Assembly (NCBI GenBank): GCA_938003875.1
Contig: CALKWO010000098.1
Span: 1 to 8,723 of the forward strand
Origin: an uncultured bacterium
Lineage (GTDB): Bacteria > Planctomycetota > Uabimicrobiia > Uabimicrobiales > JABWCH01
Reading direction: 5' to 3'
DNA length: 8,723 nucleotides
Shown: in pieces, positions 1-4,881 of the stretch
Numbering within the stretch: position 1 is the stretch's first letter
Layout: each line of letters opens with the position of its first letter
Notes under the pieces: generated by a model
What the model was told of the DNA's origin: nothing
Databases searched by the model: none
What the model saw: only the letters and a program-made list of their open reading frames with translations
Made by a program: the position numbers and the translations under genes

Positions 1-32
1 GCCAGGTCAAAAAACCTGGCTGTTTTTGTTTT
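1..32 (+). terminator. Intrinsic terminator of an upstream gene
   Basis: A perfect 7-bp stem, GCCAGGT (1-7) and ACCTGGC (14-20), encloses a 6-nt loop CAAAAA and is followed at once by a T-rich tail (21-32). This is the classic layout of a Rho-independent terminator read on the + strand. The gene it ends lies left of the window. With so short a stem it is fair, not certain. Confidence 0.8.
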
Positions 33-252
33 CACTCCGAAAAATTCTCACCCAATTATTCTTGCTGTATAGGAAATTATAGTTTTTCGTATTCAAAGTA
101 ATCTCTCTTCAAAAATTTTTTCAAAAAGAGGTTCGTATTTTGGAATAATGACTTCTTTACCCCATAGGGGTTGCATATACCAGCCCAGGGGAACACCCCA
201 TAGCTGTAAAAATAAGCGTAACACTATGCGATTCCTAAACTTAAACTTGACG

Positions 253-444
253 CTTGTGTAAAAAGTCACTCTGAGAGAAATTTGCTCTTCTAAAGGCTCA
301 TTTGAAAATGTAAAGATTTTGCACCACGAAGGACACGAAAACCACGAAGGCTATAGTTCTTAAAATTTTTTCTTTGTGTCCTTCGTGCCCTTCGTGGTAA
401 AAAATTTTGTAGTTAAATTTTGAGTTAGGGGGTTTTTACACAAG
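253..444. repeat. Outer inverted repeat enclosing a palindromic repeat
   Basis: CTTGTGTAAAAA at 253-264 is the exact reverse complement of TTTTTACACAAG at 433-444. The sequence just outside also resembles itself in inverted form (ACTTGACG on the left against AGTTTGAG read on the opposite strand on the right), so the symmetry continues with mismatches. Inside this 192-bp segment sits the ACCACGAAGG palindrome at 323-398. The nested layout recalls a small non-autonomous element (MITE-like), but I see no clear target-site duplication and no transposase. Confidence 0.55.
305..398. repeat. ACCACGAAGG-type intergenic palindrome, copy 1
   Basis: The left arm (323-350) is a head-to-tail series of 8-10-nt units: ACCACGAAGG, ACACGAAA, ACCACGAAGG. 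The right arm (372-398) carries the inverted series ending in CCTTCGTGGT; about 22 of 27 positions pair, with the outermost 10 bp perfect. The 16-nt leader AAAATGTAAAGATTTT (305-320) precedes the left arm and recurs before copy 2 at 2793-2808, so the repeat unit is larger than the palindrome. Transcribed, it would form a long hairpin. Its function is unknown; it may be a dispersed repeat or a transcript end. Confidence 0.75.
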
Positions 445-530
445 ACTCAAACTTAAACCTAAACCTCATTGGTGTTAACCTAAGAAAATAATTCATCGCA
501 GAGAAAGAAAAAGACGGATCAAGTTTTTGT

Positions 531-566
531 CCACGAAAAACACGAACATTCCTTTTCGTGCCTTCG
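531..566. repeat. Short degenerate CACGAA palindrome
   Basis: CACGAAAA (532-539) pairs exactly with TTTTCGTG (553-560), and flanking CCACGAA and CCTTCG units mark it as a shorter relative of the palindrome at 323-398. It lacks the AAAATGTAAAGATTTT leader. CGCAGAGAAAG just upstream (498-508) resembles another common intergenic repeat word, but too little is present to call it. Confidence 0.5.
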
Positions 567-639
567 AAGAGATGACTGGCAGGCGAAGAGAACCTGCTTT
601 GGAGTAACAGGCTTACACAAAATAGGATGGATAAACAAC

Positions 640-1071
640 ATGAATTTATGGCAAAAAGAAGAATTCACTATCACTACCGAGAAAAACAAACTTCAACTGG
701 AAAAAATCTACGCTTATTTATCACGATCTTACTGGGCGACAGGCAGGTCGAAAGAGATAGTAGAACATTCAATTCAACACTCGCTTTGCTTTGGACTATT
801 TCATATAAATGAGCAAGTAGGTTTCGCCCGCGTTATAACAGATTACGCAACTTTCGCTTATCTTTGTGATGTGTATGTACTTGAGGAATACCAAGGAAAA
901 GGATTAGGAAAGTGGCTAATGTCAGTTGTAATGTCTCATCCTGATTTACAAGGATTGCGCCGATGGTCGCTTGCGACTCGCGACGCTCATGGGCTGTATC
1001 GCCAATATGGTTTTACTGCGCTAAAATCGCCAGAAAGATGGATGGAGATTTTTAATCCACCAAAACAATAA
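640..1071 (+). CDS. GNAT family N-acetyltransferase
   Basis: A 143-aa protein of usual length for a single-domain GNAT enzyme, which moves an acetyl group from acetyl-CoA to an amine; the acceptor cannot be read from the sequence. The acetyl-CoA-binding motif A is clear: DVYVLEEYQGKGLGKWLM (residues 77-94) contains the Q-x-x-G-x-G loop Q85-G88-G90. GFARVITDYATFAYL (61-75) before it and DAHGLYRQYGF (115-125) after it match the later strands and helix of small soluble family members. The start is ATG 640; AGGA at 624-627 is a usable but rather distant ribosome site (12 nt). A stretch near 955-1015 uses GC-rich codons (CGC, GCG, TCG) more than the neighbours do, a weak hint of separate origin. 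It seems to stand alone, 186 nt before the next start. Confidence 0.85.
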   Translation: MNLWQKEEFTITTEKNKLQLEKIYAYLSRSYWATGRSKEIVEHSIQHSLCFGLFHINEQVGFARVITDYATFAYLCDVYVLEEYQGKGLGKWLMSVVMSHPDLQGLRRWSLATRDAHGLYRQYGFTALKSPERWMEIFNPPKQ

Positions 1072-1107
1072 TTTTGTGACAGAAAGGTATGGTTGAAAGA
1101 AAACAAT

Positions 1108-1225
1108 AAAGACGAACAGATATTACTATATTTTAAAAGAAGTTGTATCTTGGAAAAAGGGAAAAAAATTTTTATTTTTAATTGACAAAAAGATGAACAA
1201 GTATTATAATCTTAAAAGATGAATA
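1108..1225 (+). promoter_or_regulatory. Direct repeats around the Rrf2 promoter, possible operator
   Basis: AAAAGATGAACAA (1188-1200, in the -35/-10 spacer) recurs as AAAAGATGAATAA (1214-1226, over the expected transcription start), 12 of 13 positions identical at a 26-bp interval. A third near-copy, AAAGACGAACA, lies at 1108-1118. Repeats flanking the -10 box suit an autoregulatory site, as many Rrf2 regulators control their own promoter. The match could be chance in A-rich DNA, and these are direct repeats, not the dyad usually bound by Rrf2 dimers. Confidence 0.3.
1182..1210 (+). promoter_or_regulatory. Consensus sigma-70 promoter of the Rrf2-hemerythrin operon
   Basis: TTGACA (1182-1187) and TATAAT (1205-1210) are both perfect consensus and lie exactly 17 bp apart. 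The A/T tracts at about 1161-1181 directly upstream could act as an UP element. Transcription should begin near 1216-1218. Such a strong unregulated core is what one expects for a promoter held down by a repressor, and the next gene encodes one. Confidence 0.85.
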
Positions 1226-1257
1226 AATCTATATTTTTTTATGACAGGGTATTATAT

Positions 1258-1722
1258 ATGTTTTCCCAAACTACTATCTATGCGCTCAGAGCAATAGGCT
1301 ATATTGCTTCACAGGATGAAAGTAAGATGGTTTTGGCTAAAGCCATTTCCGAAAAGATGGATATTCCTAAAAATTTTCTTTCTAAAATTCTTCATAAATT
1401 AGTACAAAAAGGATTCATCGACTCTATTCGGGGAATTGGAGGTGGGTTTAGACTAGCGAAACCAGCAAAAGAAATTTTTTTGAAACAAATAGTGGAATTA
1501 TTTATGAATCTAAACCATTTCCACAACTGTTTTTTAGGAATACATTCCTGTCATAGATGTGGTATCCATAAAAAATGGAATAAAATTTCAGAGCAGATTA
1601 TCAGCCTTTTAGAAGAATCCACAGTCGATCAGATTTTTTCTGACATAGAAGAGATATTGGTATGCAATTCCACTGAGAACTGCTGTAATAATAACGTAAA
1701 AATTCAGGAGCAAAAATTATGA
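1258..1722 (+). CDS. Rrf2-family transcriptional regulator, putative Fe-S sensor
   Basis: A 154-aa winged-helix repressor of typical Rrf2 size. The N-terminus MFSQTTIYALRAIGYIA matches the family opening (M-x-S-x-x-x-x-YALRA). The helix-turn-helix spans about residues 27-50, and the wing carries RGIGGGFRLAKPA (58-70). The cluster-binding region reads C91-x6-C98-x2-C101-x2-H104, so it probably holds a [2Fe-2S] or [4Fe-4S] cluster and senses redox state, NO or iron. The middle spacing is shorter than in typical members. Three more cysteines lie near the end (C136, C142, C143). I chose ATG 1258 over the in-frame ATG 1219: the latter falls on the transcription start, while AGGG (1246-1249) sits 8 nt before 1258 and the family motif begins there. 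The stop overlaps the hemerythrin start (ATGA), which implies coupled translation. Confidence 0.9.
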   Translation: MFSQTTIYALRAIGYIASQDESKMVLAKAISEKMDIPKNFLSKILHKLVQKGFIDSIRGIGGGFRLAKPAKEIFLKQIVELFMNLNHFHNCFLGIHSCHRCGIHKKWNKISEQIISLLEESTVDQIFSDIEEILVCNSTENCCNNNVKIQEQKL

Positions 1723-2261
1723 AAGCAACGGAAATTTTAAAGCAAGAACATGAAAATATTCTCTCTGTTTTGCATTGTTTAGAGAAAGAAATAGAAAAAA
1801 TGCGCAGAACAGGCACGGTGCAGACATTCAAACTGTCTCAGATCATAGATTTTTTTCAAAACTATGCAGACAAATTGCATCATGGAAAAGAGGAAAAAGA
1901 GCTTTTTACAAAACTGATAGAAAACGGAATGAGTAGAGAAATCTGCCCATTGGCAGTTATGTTTGCAGAGCATGATATGGGAAGAGAAAAGATTAAGACC
2001 ATGAAAGAAGCCATTGGGTCTATGCAAAATGGAAATTCTGATGCCTTTGCTTTACTATGCACAACTATGGAAGAGTACATAGAGCTATTGAGGGATCATA
2101 TCGATAAAGAAAATTGTATTTTGTTTCCCATGTCCGACCAGATTCTTAAAGCCCAAGATCAGGAATATCTGAGCCAGACATTCGATAAATCGCAAAGAGA
2201 AGATAAAGCCATTTATGAAAAATACCATACCTTGTCCCAGAAATTGATGGATAGTAAATAA
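1719..2261 (+). CDS. Hemerythrin HHE domain protein
   Basis: A 180-aa four-helix-bundle protein with the ligand pattern of a non-heme di-iron site: H11 (QEHEN), H54/H55 with E59 (LHHGKEEKELF), H85 (FAEHDMGRE) and H127 with E131 (RDHIDKEN). The segments around H55 and H85 match a widespread bacterial stand-alone HHE group. Members of the wider family bind O2, NO or iron, and some (YtfE/RIC) help repair Fe-S centres under nitrosative stress; this protein lacks the ScdA_N domain found at the N-terminus of the RIC-type proteins. There is no signal peptide or membrane helix, so it is cytoplasmic. AGGAG (1706-1710) lies 8 nt before ATG 1719, inside the regulator gene, and the two genes overlap by 4 nt. 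The pairing suggests it acts on, or protects against, the signal the Rrf2 protein senses. Confidence 0.88.
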   Translation: MKATEILKQEHENILSVLHCLEKEIEKMRRTGTVQTFKLSQIIDFFQNYADKLHHGKEEKELFTKLIENGMSREICPLAVMFAEHDMGREKIKTMKEAIGSMQNGNSDAFALLCTTMEEYIELLRDHIDKENCILFPMSDQILKAQDQEYLSQTFDKSQREDKAIYEKYHTLSQKLMDSK

Positions 2262-2279
2262 AAAAACACTTTTTCTATC

Positions 2280-2394
2280 TTGACAATGTTAAATTCCACA
2301 TATTGGCTAGCAATGACTTATAGCGAAAATTGCATTTAATTCATTATCTTTCGTAAGCTTTTGGTAATCAATAATCCAGATTTAACATTGTCAA
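2280..2394. repeat. 115-bp segment bounded by a perfect 15-bp inverted repeat
   Basis: TTGACAATGTTAAAT (2280-2294) and ATTTAACATTGTCAA (2380-2394) are exact reverse complements separated by 85 bp. CTAT stands one base outside each end (2275-2278 and 2396-2399), which could be a short target duplication. It fills almost the whole gap between the hemerythrin and cupin genes and ends 6 nt before the cupin ribosome site (AGGA, 2401-2404). It may be a small terminal-inverted-repeat element or a regulatory RNA fold that brings the cupin leader into a stem. The centre shows no reading frame. Confidence 0.65.
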
Positions 2395-2412
2395 ACTATA
2401 AGGATTTAAAAA

Positions 2413-2748
2413 ATGGAAAAACAAGAAAATCAACTTCCCGTTGCCCAAGCCGTTGTTTTAAAAGACATGGTAAATTTTGAAACAGGTTCTATTGTAAGCA
2501 GAACACTAACCAAAAATAAGGCAGGAAACATCACACTTTTTTCTTTCGACAAAGGACAAGGCCTTAGCGAGCATTCTGCTCCCTTCGATGCTTTTGTGCA
2601 AATTCTGGAAGGCAAGGCTGAACTTACGATTGGCGGGAATGCGATACAGGCAGGTTCAGGCCAGGTCGTACTCATGCCAGCCAATGTCCCCCATGCAGTT
2701 CATGCACCAGAGCCATTCAAAATGCTTCTTGTCATGATTAAAGGCTAG
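2413..2748 (+). CDS. Small cupin-domain protein
   Basis: A 111-aa single-domain cupin, the usual size for a stand-alone conserved β-barrel. The first cupin motif is GLSEHSAPFDAFVQILEGKA (residues about 50-69), with a His and an acidic residue where many members have HxH; the second is PANVPHAVHA (about 89-98), with two His. So a metal site is plausible but reduced at one position. The closest recognisable pattern (EHSAPFDA...LEG.AE.TIGG) is a common uncharacterised bacterial group, and no reaction can be assigned. AGGA (2401-2404) is 8 nt before the ATG. The 151-nt gap after the hemerythrin contains the 15-bp inverted repeat, so read-through from the upstream operon is possible but unproven. 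No leader peptide is seen, so it is cytoplasmic. Confidence 0.85.
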   Translation: MEKQENQLPVAQAVVLKDMVNFETGSIVSRTLTKNKAGNITLFSFDKGQGLSEHSAPFDAFVQILEGKAELTIGGNAIQAGSGQVVLMPANVPHAVHAPEPFKMLLVMIKG

Positions 2749-2792
2749 CAAAAATCCCCTTTCTTAGTCACTTACGACTGAAATCTCGTCTA

Positions 2793-2898
2793 AAAATGTA
2801 AAGATTTTTGAACCACGAATGAACACGAATGGACACCAATAAGTTAAGAGATTTTTCTTCCAATAAAAATTCGTGTTTATTCGTGTCCATTTGTGTTT
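2793..2898. repeat. ACACGAAT-type intergenic palindrome, copy 2
   Basis: It opens with the same 16-nt leader as copy 1 (AAAATGTAAAGATTTT, 2793-2808). The left arm (2811-2840) is three 10-nt units of consensus RRACACGAAT; the right arm (2869-2898) is the inverted equivalent, with 24 of 30 positions able to pair around a 28-nt loop. Copy 1 uses GAAGG units in both arms while this copy uses GAAT units in both arms. It fills most of the 191-bp gap between the cupin and the membrane protein and could act as a transcript end or processing site. Confidence 0.75.
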
Positions 2899-2939
2899 TT
2901 TCTCTTTTGGTTACAGTTTATCCGTGTTAGGTAGAGAAA

Positions 2940-4436
2940 ATGAAGTTCATACATTGTTGGTTTTCCTTGATTTTAGGTTGTTTTTTGATTTTATGGGCTA
3001 TCAGCGGGATTGTCCTTAACCATCGAAGTCTGGTAGCCTCCTATGAAATTCCAAGGAAATGGCTTGGGGACAGCTATGAATATCAGAACTGGAATTTTGC
3101 CTCTGTCCGTTCTGGCTTTACCTGGGAGGAGAACAGCTTGATCCTCTATGGAAATGTCGGGATTTGGCTTACCGATGTAAACTTCCAGCATTATGAGCCT
3201 CTTATGGATGGAATTCCTGATGGTCTGGATAATCGAAAAATTTTTAAGATTCTAAAAACACCCAAAGGTCACTGTTATGCTGGAACACAATCTGGGCTTT
3301 ACTATTTCCAGCCCCAGAATAAAAAATGGCTAAAAATAGGTCTGGATTTACACGATGAGCGTGTTTTGGATCTAGCGTACAAAGAGCAAAAATTGTTTGT
3401 CCTAACACGCTCTGAGCTATTCTATACAGAGGATATCCCTCAGAAATGGCAATTTTCTTTGCAAAGTATTCCTGCGAGTTCTGAGGATGATGGGAAAACA
3501 AGCCTTTTTCGCACTCTCTGGCTTATACACAGCGGCGAAATATTCGGAAGATGGGGAAAACTGGCTGTGGATTTTTTGGCACTGGTTATGGTATTCCTTT
3601 GCATAACAGGCTATGTGTACTATTTTTTTCCTGGCTGGATCAGCAGGAGAAAGAAGAAAGCTTTAGACAATAGAATTTTTCTTCGGATAAGCCGTTTTTG
3701 TGTGAAGTGGCATAAAAAAGCGGGTCTGATGCTTGGCATATTTTTATTGTTGGTGGTCGTAACAGGAATGTTTTTAAGACCGCCTCTTCTAATCCCTGTT
3801 GCCAGCCAAAGAGTCCCAAAGATGCCTTTCTCCACTCTGTCGAATGACAATCCATGGTACGATAGCCTGCGCACGATCCACTGGAATTCCGATGGAAACT
3901 ATTGGTTGCTAGGAAGTAGCAGAGGATTCTTCGTTTCCGATCCAGACTTCAGCAAACCAATTTTGCCCATAGAAAAACAGCCTCCTGTATCCGTAATGGG
4001 AATCAATGTGATGGAATACCTGGGCAGGGGAGCATATCTTGTTGGATCTTTTACAGGAATCTTTATCTGGCATGTAGAAAGCGGATTCATCCAGGACTAT
4101 ATTCGCAAAACGCAATACCATGCAAAAAATTCCATAGCTTCTCCTATGGGGGAATATATGATTTCAGGAATGCTTCCCTGGAAAAATCGGCATTTGCTTT
4201 TTGATTACAGGAAAGGATTACTCTATGGCGATATTCCCATGCCGTCTGTTTTACAAAACCAGGGAATGCCGTTATGGAATTTCGCTTTGGAAGTACACAC
4301 AGGAAGGATTTTTCAAGGTATTTTAGGCCAATTCTATATATTGGTCATTCCCCTCTTAGGTCTGGCAACTTGTTTGATTCTTCTATCAGGATTCGTCTTG
4401 CAAATGCCAAAGCTTAAATTACAGAAGAAGCACTGA
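2940..4436 (+). CDS. PepSY-TM-type membrane protein with duplicated propeller-like halves
   Basis: A 498-aa integral membrane protein with four predicted helices (about 7-27, 207-229, 259-279, 464-487). The first helix and the pair H-x-S/T-G-x-I-F before helices 2 and 4 match PepSY-associated TM proteins, some of which (FoxB-type) bind heme and reduce ferric siderophores. Conserved-looking histidines sit near membrane edges: H5, H28, H197, H258 and H453. The positive loop SRRKKK (235-240) and the KLKLQKKH tail place both ends and the middle loop inside. The two outside regions (about 30-200 and 281-455) contain short G-x-x-x-GI/L strands (GNVGIWLTD, GTQSGLYYF, GSSRGFFVSD, GSFTGIFIWH) like β-propeller blades. 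The halves repeat one plan: helix, propeller-like part, HxGxIF, helix. A weak AGG (2929-2931) precedes the start. It could be a membrane electron-transfer or iron-uptake part; the function is inferred. Confidence 0.7.
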   Translation: MKFIHCWFSLILGCFLILWAISGIVLNHRSLVASYEIPRKWLGDSYEYQNWNFASVRSGFTWEENSLILYGNVGIWLTDVNFQHYEPLMDGIPDGLDNRKIFKILKTPKGHCYAGTQSGLYYFQPQNKKWLKIGLDLHDERVLDLAYKEQKLFVLTRSELFYTEDIPQKWQFSLQSIPASSEDDGKTSLFRTLWLIHSGEIFGRWGKLAVDFLALVMVFLCITGYVYYFFPGWISRRKKKALDNRIFLRISRFCVKWHKKAGLMLGIFLLLVVVTGMFLRPPLLIPVASQRVPKMPFSTLSNDNPWYDSLRTIHWNSDGNYWLLGSSRGFFVSDPDFSKPILPIEKQPPVSVMGINVMEYLGRGAYLVGSFTGIFIWHVESGFIQDYIRKTQYHAKNSIASPMGEYMISGMLPWKNRHLLFDYRKGLLYGDIPMPSVLQNQGMPLWNFALEVHTGRIFQGILGQFYILVIPLLGLATCLILLSGFVLQMPKLKLQKKH

Positions 4437-4449
4437 TGTTTAAGCTTTG
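4408..4449 (+). repeat. 11-bp inverted repeat across the stop codon
   Basis: CAAAGCTTAAA (4408-4418) pairs perfectly with TTTAAGCTTTG (4439-4449) around a 20-nt loop that contains the TGA stop (4434-4436). No T-tract follows, so it is not a standard terminator. It may stabilise the 3' end of the mRNA or slow ribosomes at the stop. Confidence 0.5.
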
Positions 4450-4516
4450 CTCACAAGTCTTGCTATAAAATCATCCCTATTTTGTACAGGATCATTGCAA
4501 TAAAGCAATTTTTCCC

Positions 4517-4545
4517 TTGATTCTTTTCCCTTCATTTCTTAGAAT
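4517..4545 (+). promoter_or_regulatory. Candidate promoter of the division/pilus/kinase cluster
   Basis: TTGATT (4517-4522) and TAGAAT (4540-4545) lie 17 bp apart: 4/6 and 5/6 matches to the sigma-70 boxes. Transcription would start near 4552, leaving a leader of about 55 nt. In the rest of the 170-bp gap, a 5-bp stem ATTGC/GCAAT (4494-4509) with a following T-run could be a weak terminator of the upstream gene. A/T-rich DNA makes chance matches likely. Confidence 0.4.
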
Positions 4546-4606
4546 CGTTATGCAATCAGGATTCGCCGAAATTTTTTTTGAAACTTTATATTATATGAGA
4601 TAGATC

Positions 4607-4870
4607 ATGAAAGATCGTATATACTTTGCCATTTTTCTGATTCTTTTAGGCATTGTTGCAACATGTTCTACAATTGTACCTGTTTACTGGCAAAACAATA
4701 AAATGAAAAAACAAGCCAATAAAATACAAAAAGAGATACTTGATTTAAAGGAAAAGAGAGAATATTACATACAACAGAAAAGAACAATCGAAAAAGATCC
4801 AGGATATATAGAATATCTTCTAAGAAATAAATTGTATTATGGCAAAAAAGGGGAAAAAATTTTAGATTAG
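4607..4870 (+). CDS. FtsB/DivIC-like septum formation initiator protein
   Basis: An 87-aa bitopic membrane protein: a short cytoplasmic start (MKDR), one helix (about 5-27), then a charged coiled coil outside the membrane (about 31-63, rich in K, E and Q). The end carries the family signature DPGYIEYLLRNKLYYGKKGE (64-83), which fits the D-P-x-Y-I-E-x-x-x-R...GE pattern of FtsB/DivIC. In well-studied bacteria these proteins join FtsL and FtsQ/DivIB and help activate septal wall synthesis. Size and order agree. GAGA (4597-4600) is a weak ribosome site 6 nt before the ATG. The next gene begins 11 nt after the stop, and the stop TAG is part of that gene's ribosome site (AGGA, 4869-4872), so the two are probably co-translated. 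Pairing with a pilus motor is not a usual setting for a division gene. Confidence 0.8.
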   Translation: MKDRIYFAIFLILLGIVATCSTIVPVYWQNNKMKKQANKIQKEILDLKEKREYYIQQKRTIEKDPGYIEYLLRNKLYYGKKGEKILD

Positions 4871-4881
4871 GATATCCCACT

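Larger units (their letters stand above)
33..639. other. Long intergenic region, repeat-rich, no gene seen
   Basis: About 600 bp with no reading frame that looks like a protein and no tRNA or rRNA that I can recognise. It holds the nested inverted repeat at 253-444 and the palindrome at 531-566 (listed separately). It also has a small G/C-rich patch at 159-203, where ACCCCATAG occurs twice (159-167 and 195-203). The first copy can fold as ACCCC-ATA-GGGGT, and GGGG (188-191) can pair with CCCC (196-199). TTCGTATT also occurs twice (about 87-94 and 132-139). A short stem GCAGG/CCTGC (579-583, 593-597) lies just before the acetyltransferase. The region could be decayed sequence invaded by repeats, or could hide a structured RNA. 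Nothing here decides between these. Confidence 0.6.

Noticed and set aside
323..398. CRISPR-like short repeats
   Set aside because: Units are 8-10 nt and near-tandem in inverted arms, with no spacers of even length and no cas genes.
627..812. A 61-codon frame starting just before and overlapping the acetyltransferase
   Set aside because: It lies in another frame of the same DNA, has no family motif, and the acetyltransferase frame explains the region.
1219..1257. N-terminal extension of the Rrf2 regulator from ATG 1219
   Set aside because: It lies at the predicted transcription start, has no ribosome site, and the extra residues do not match the family.
4494..4515. Intrinsic terminator after the membrane protein gene
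   Set aside because: The stem ATTGC/GCAAT is only 5 bp and A/T-rich; the T-run is short. Mentioned only as possible.
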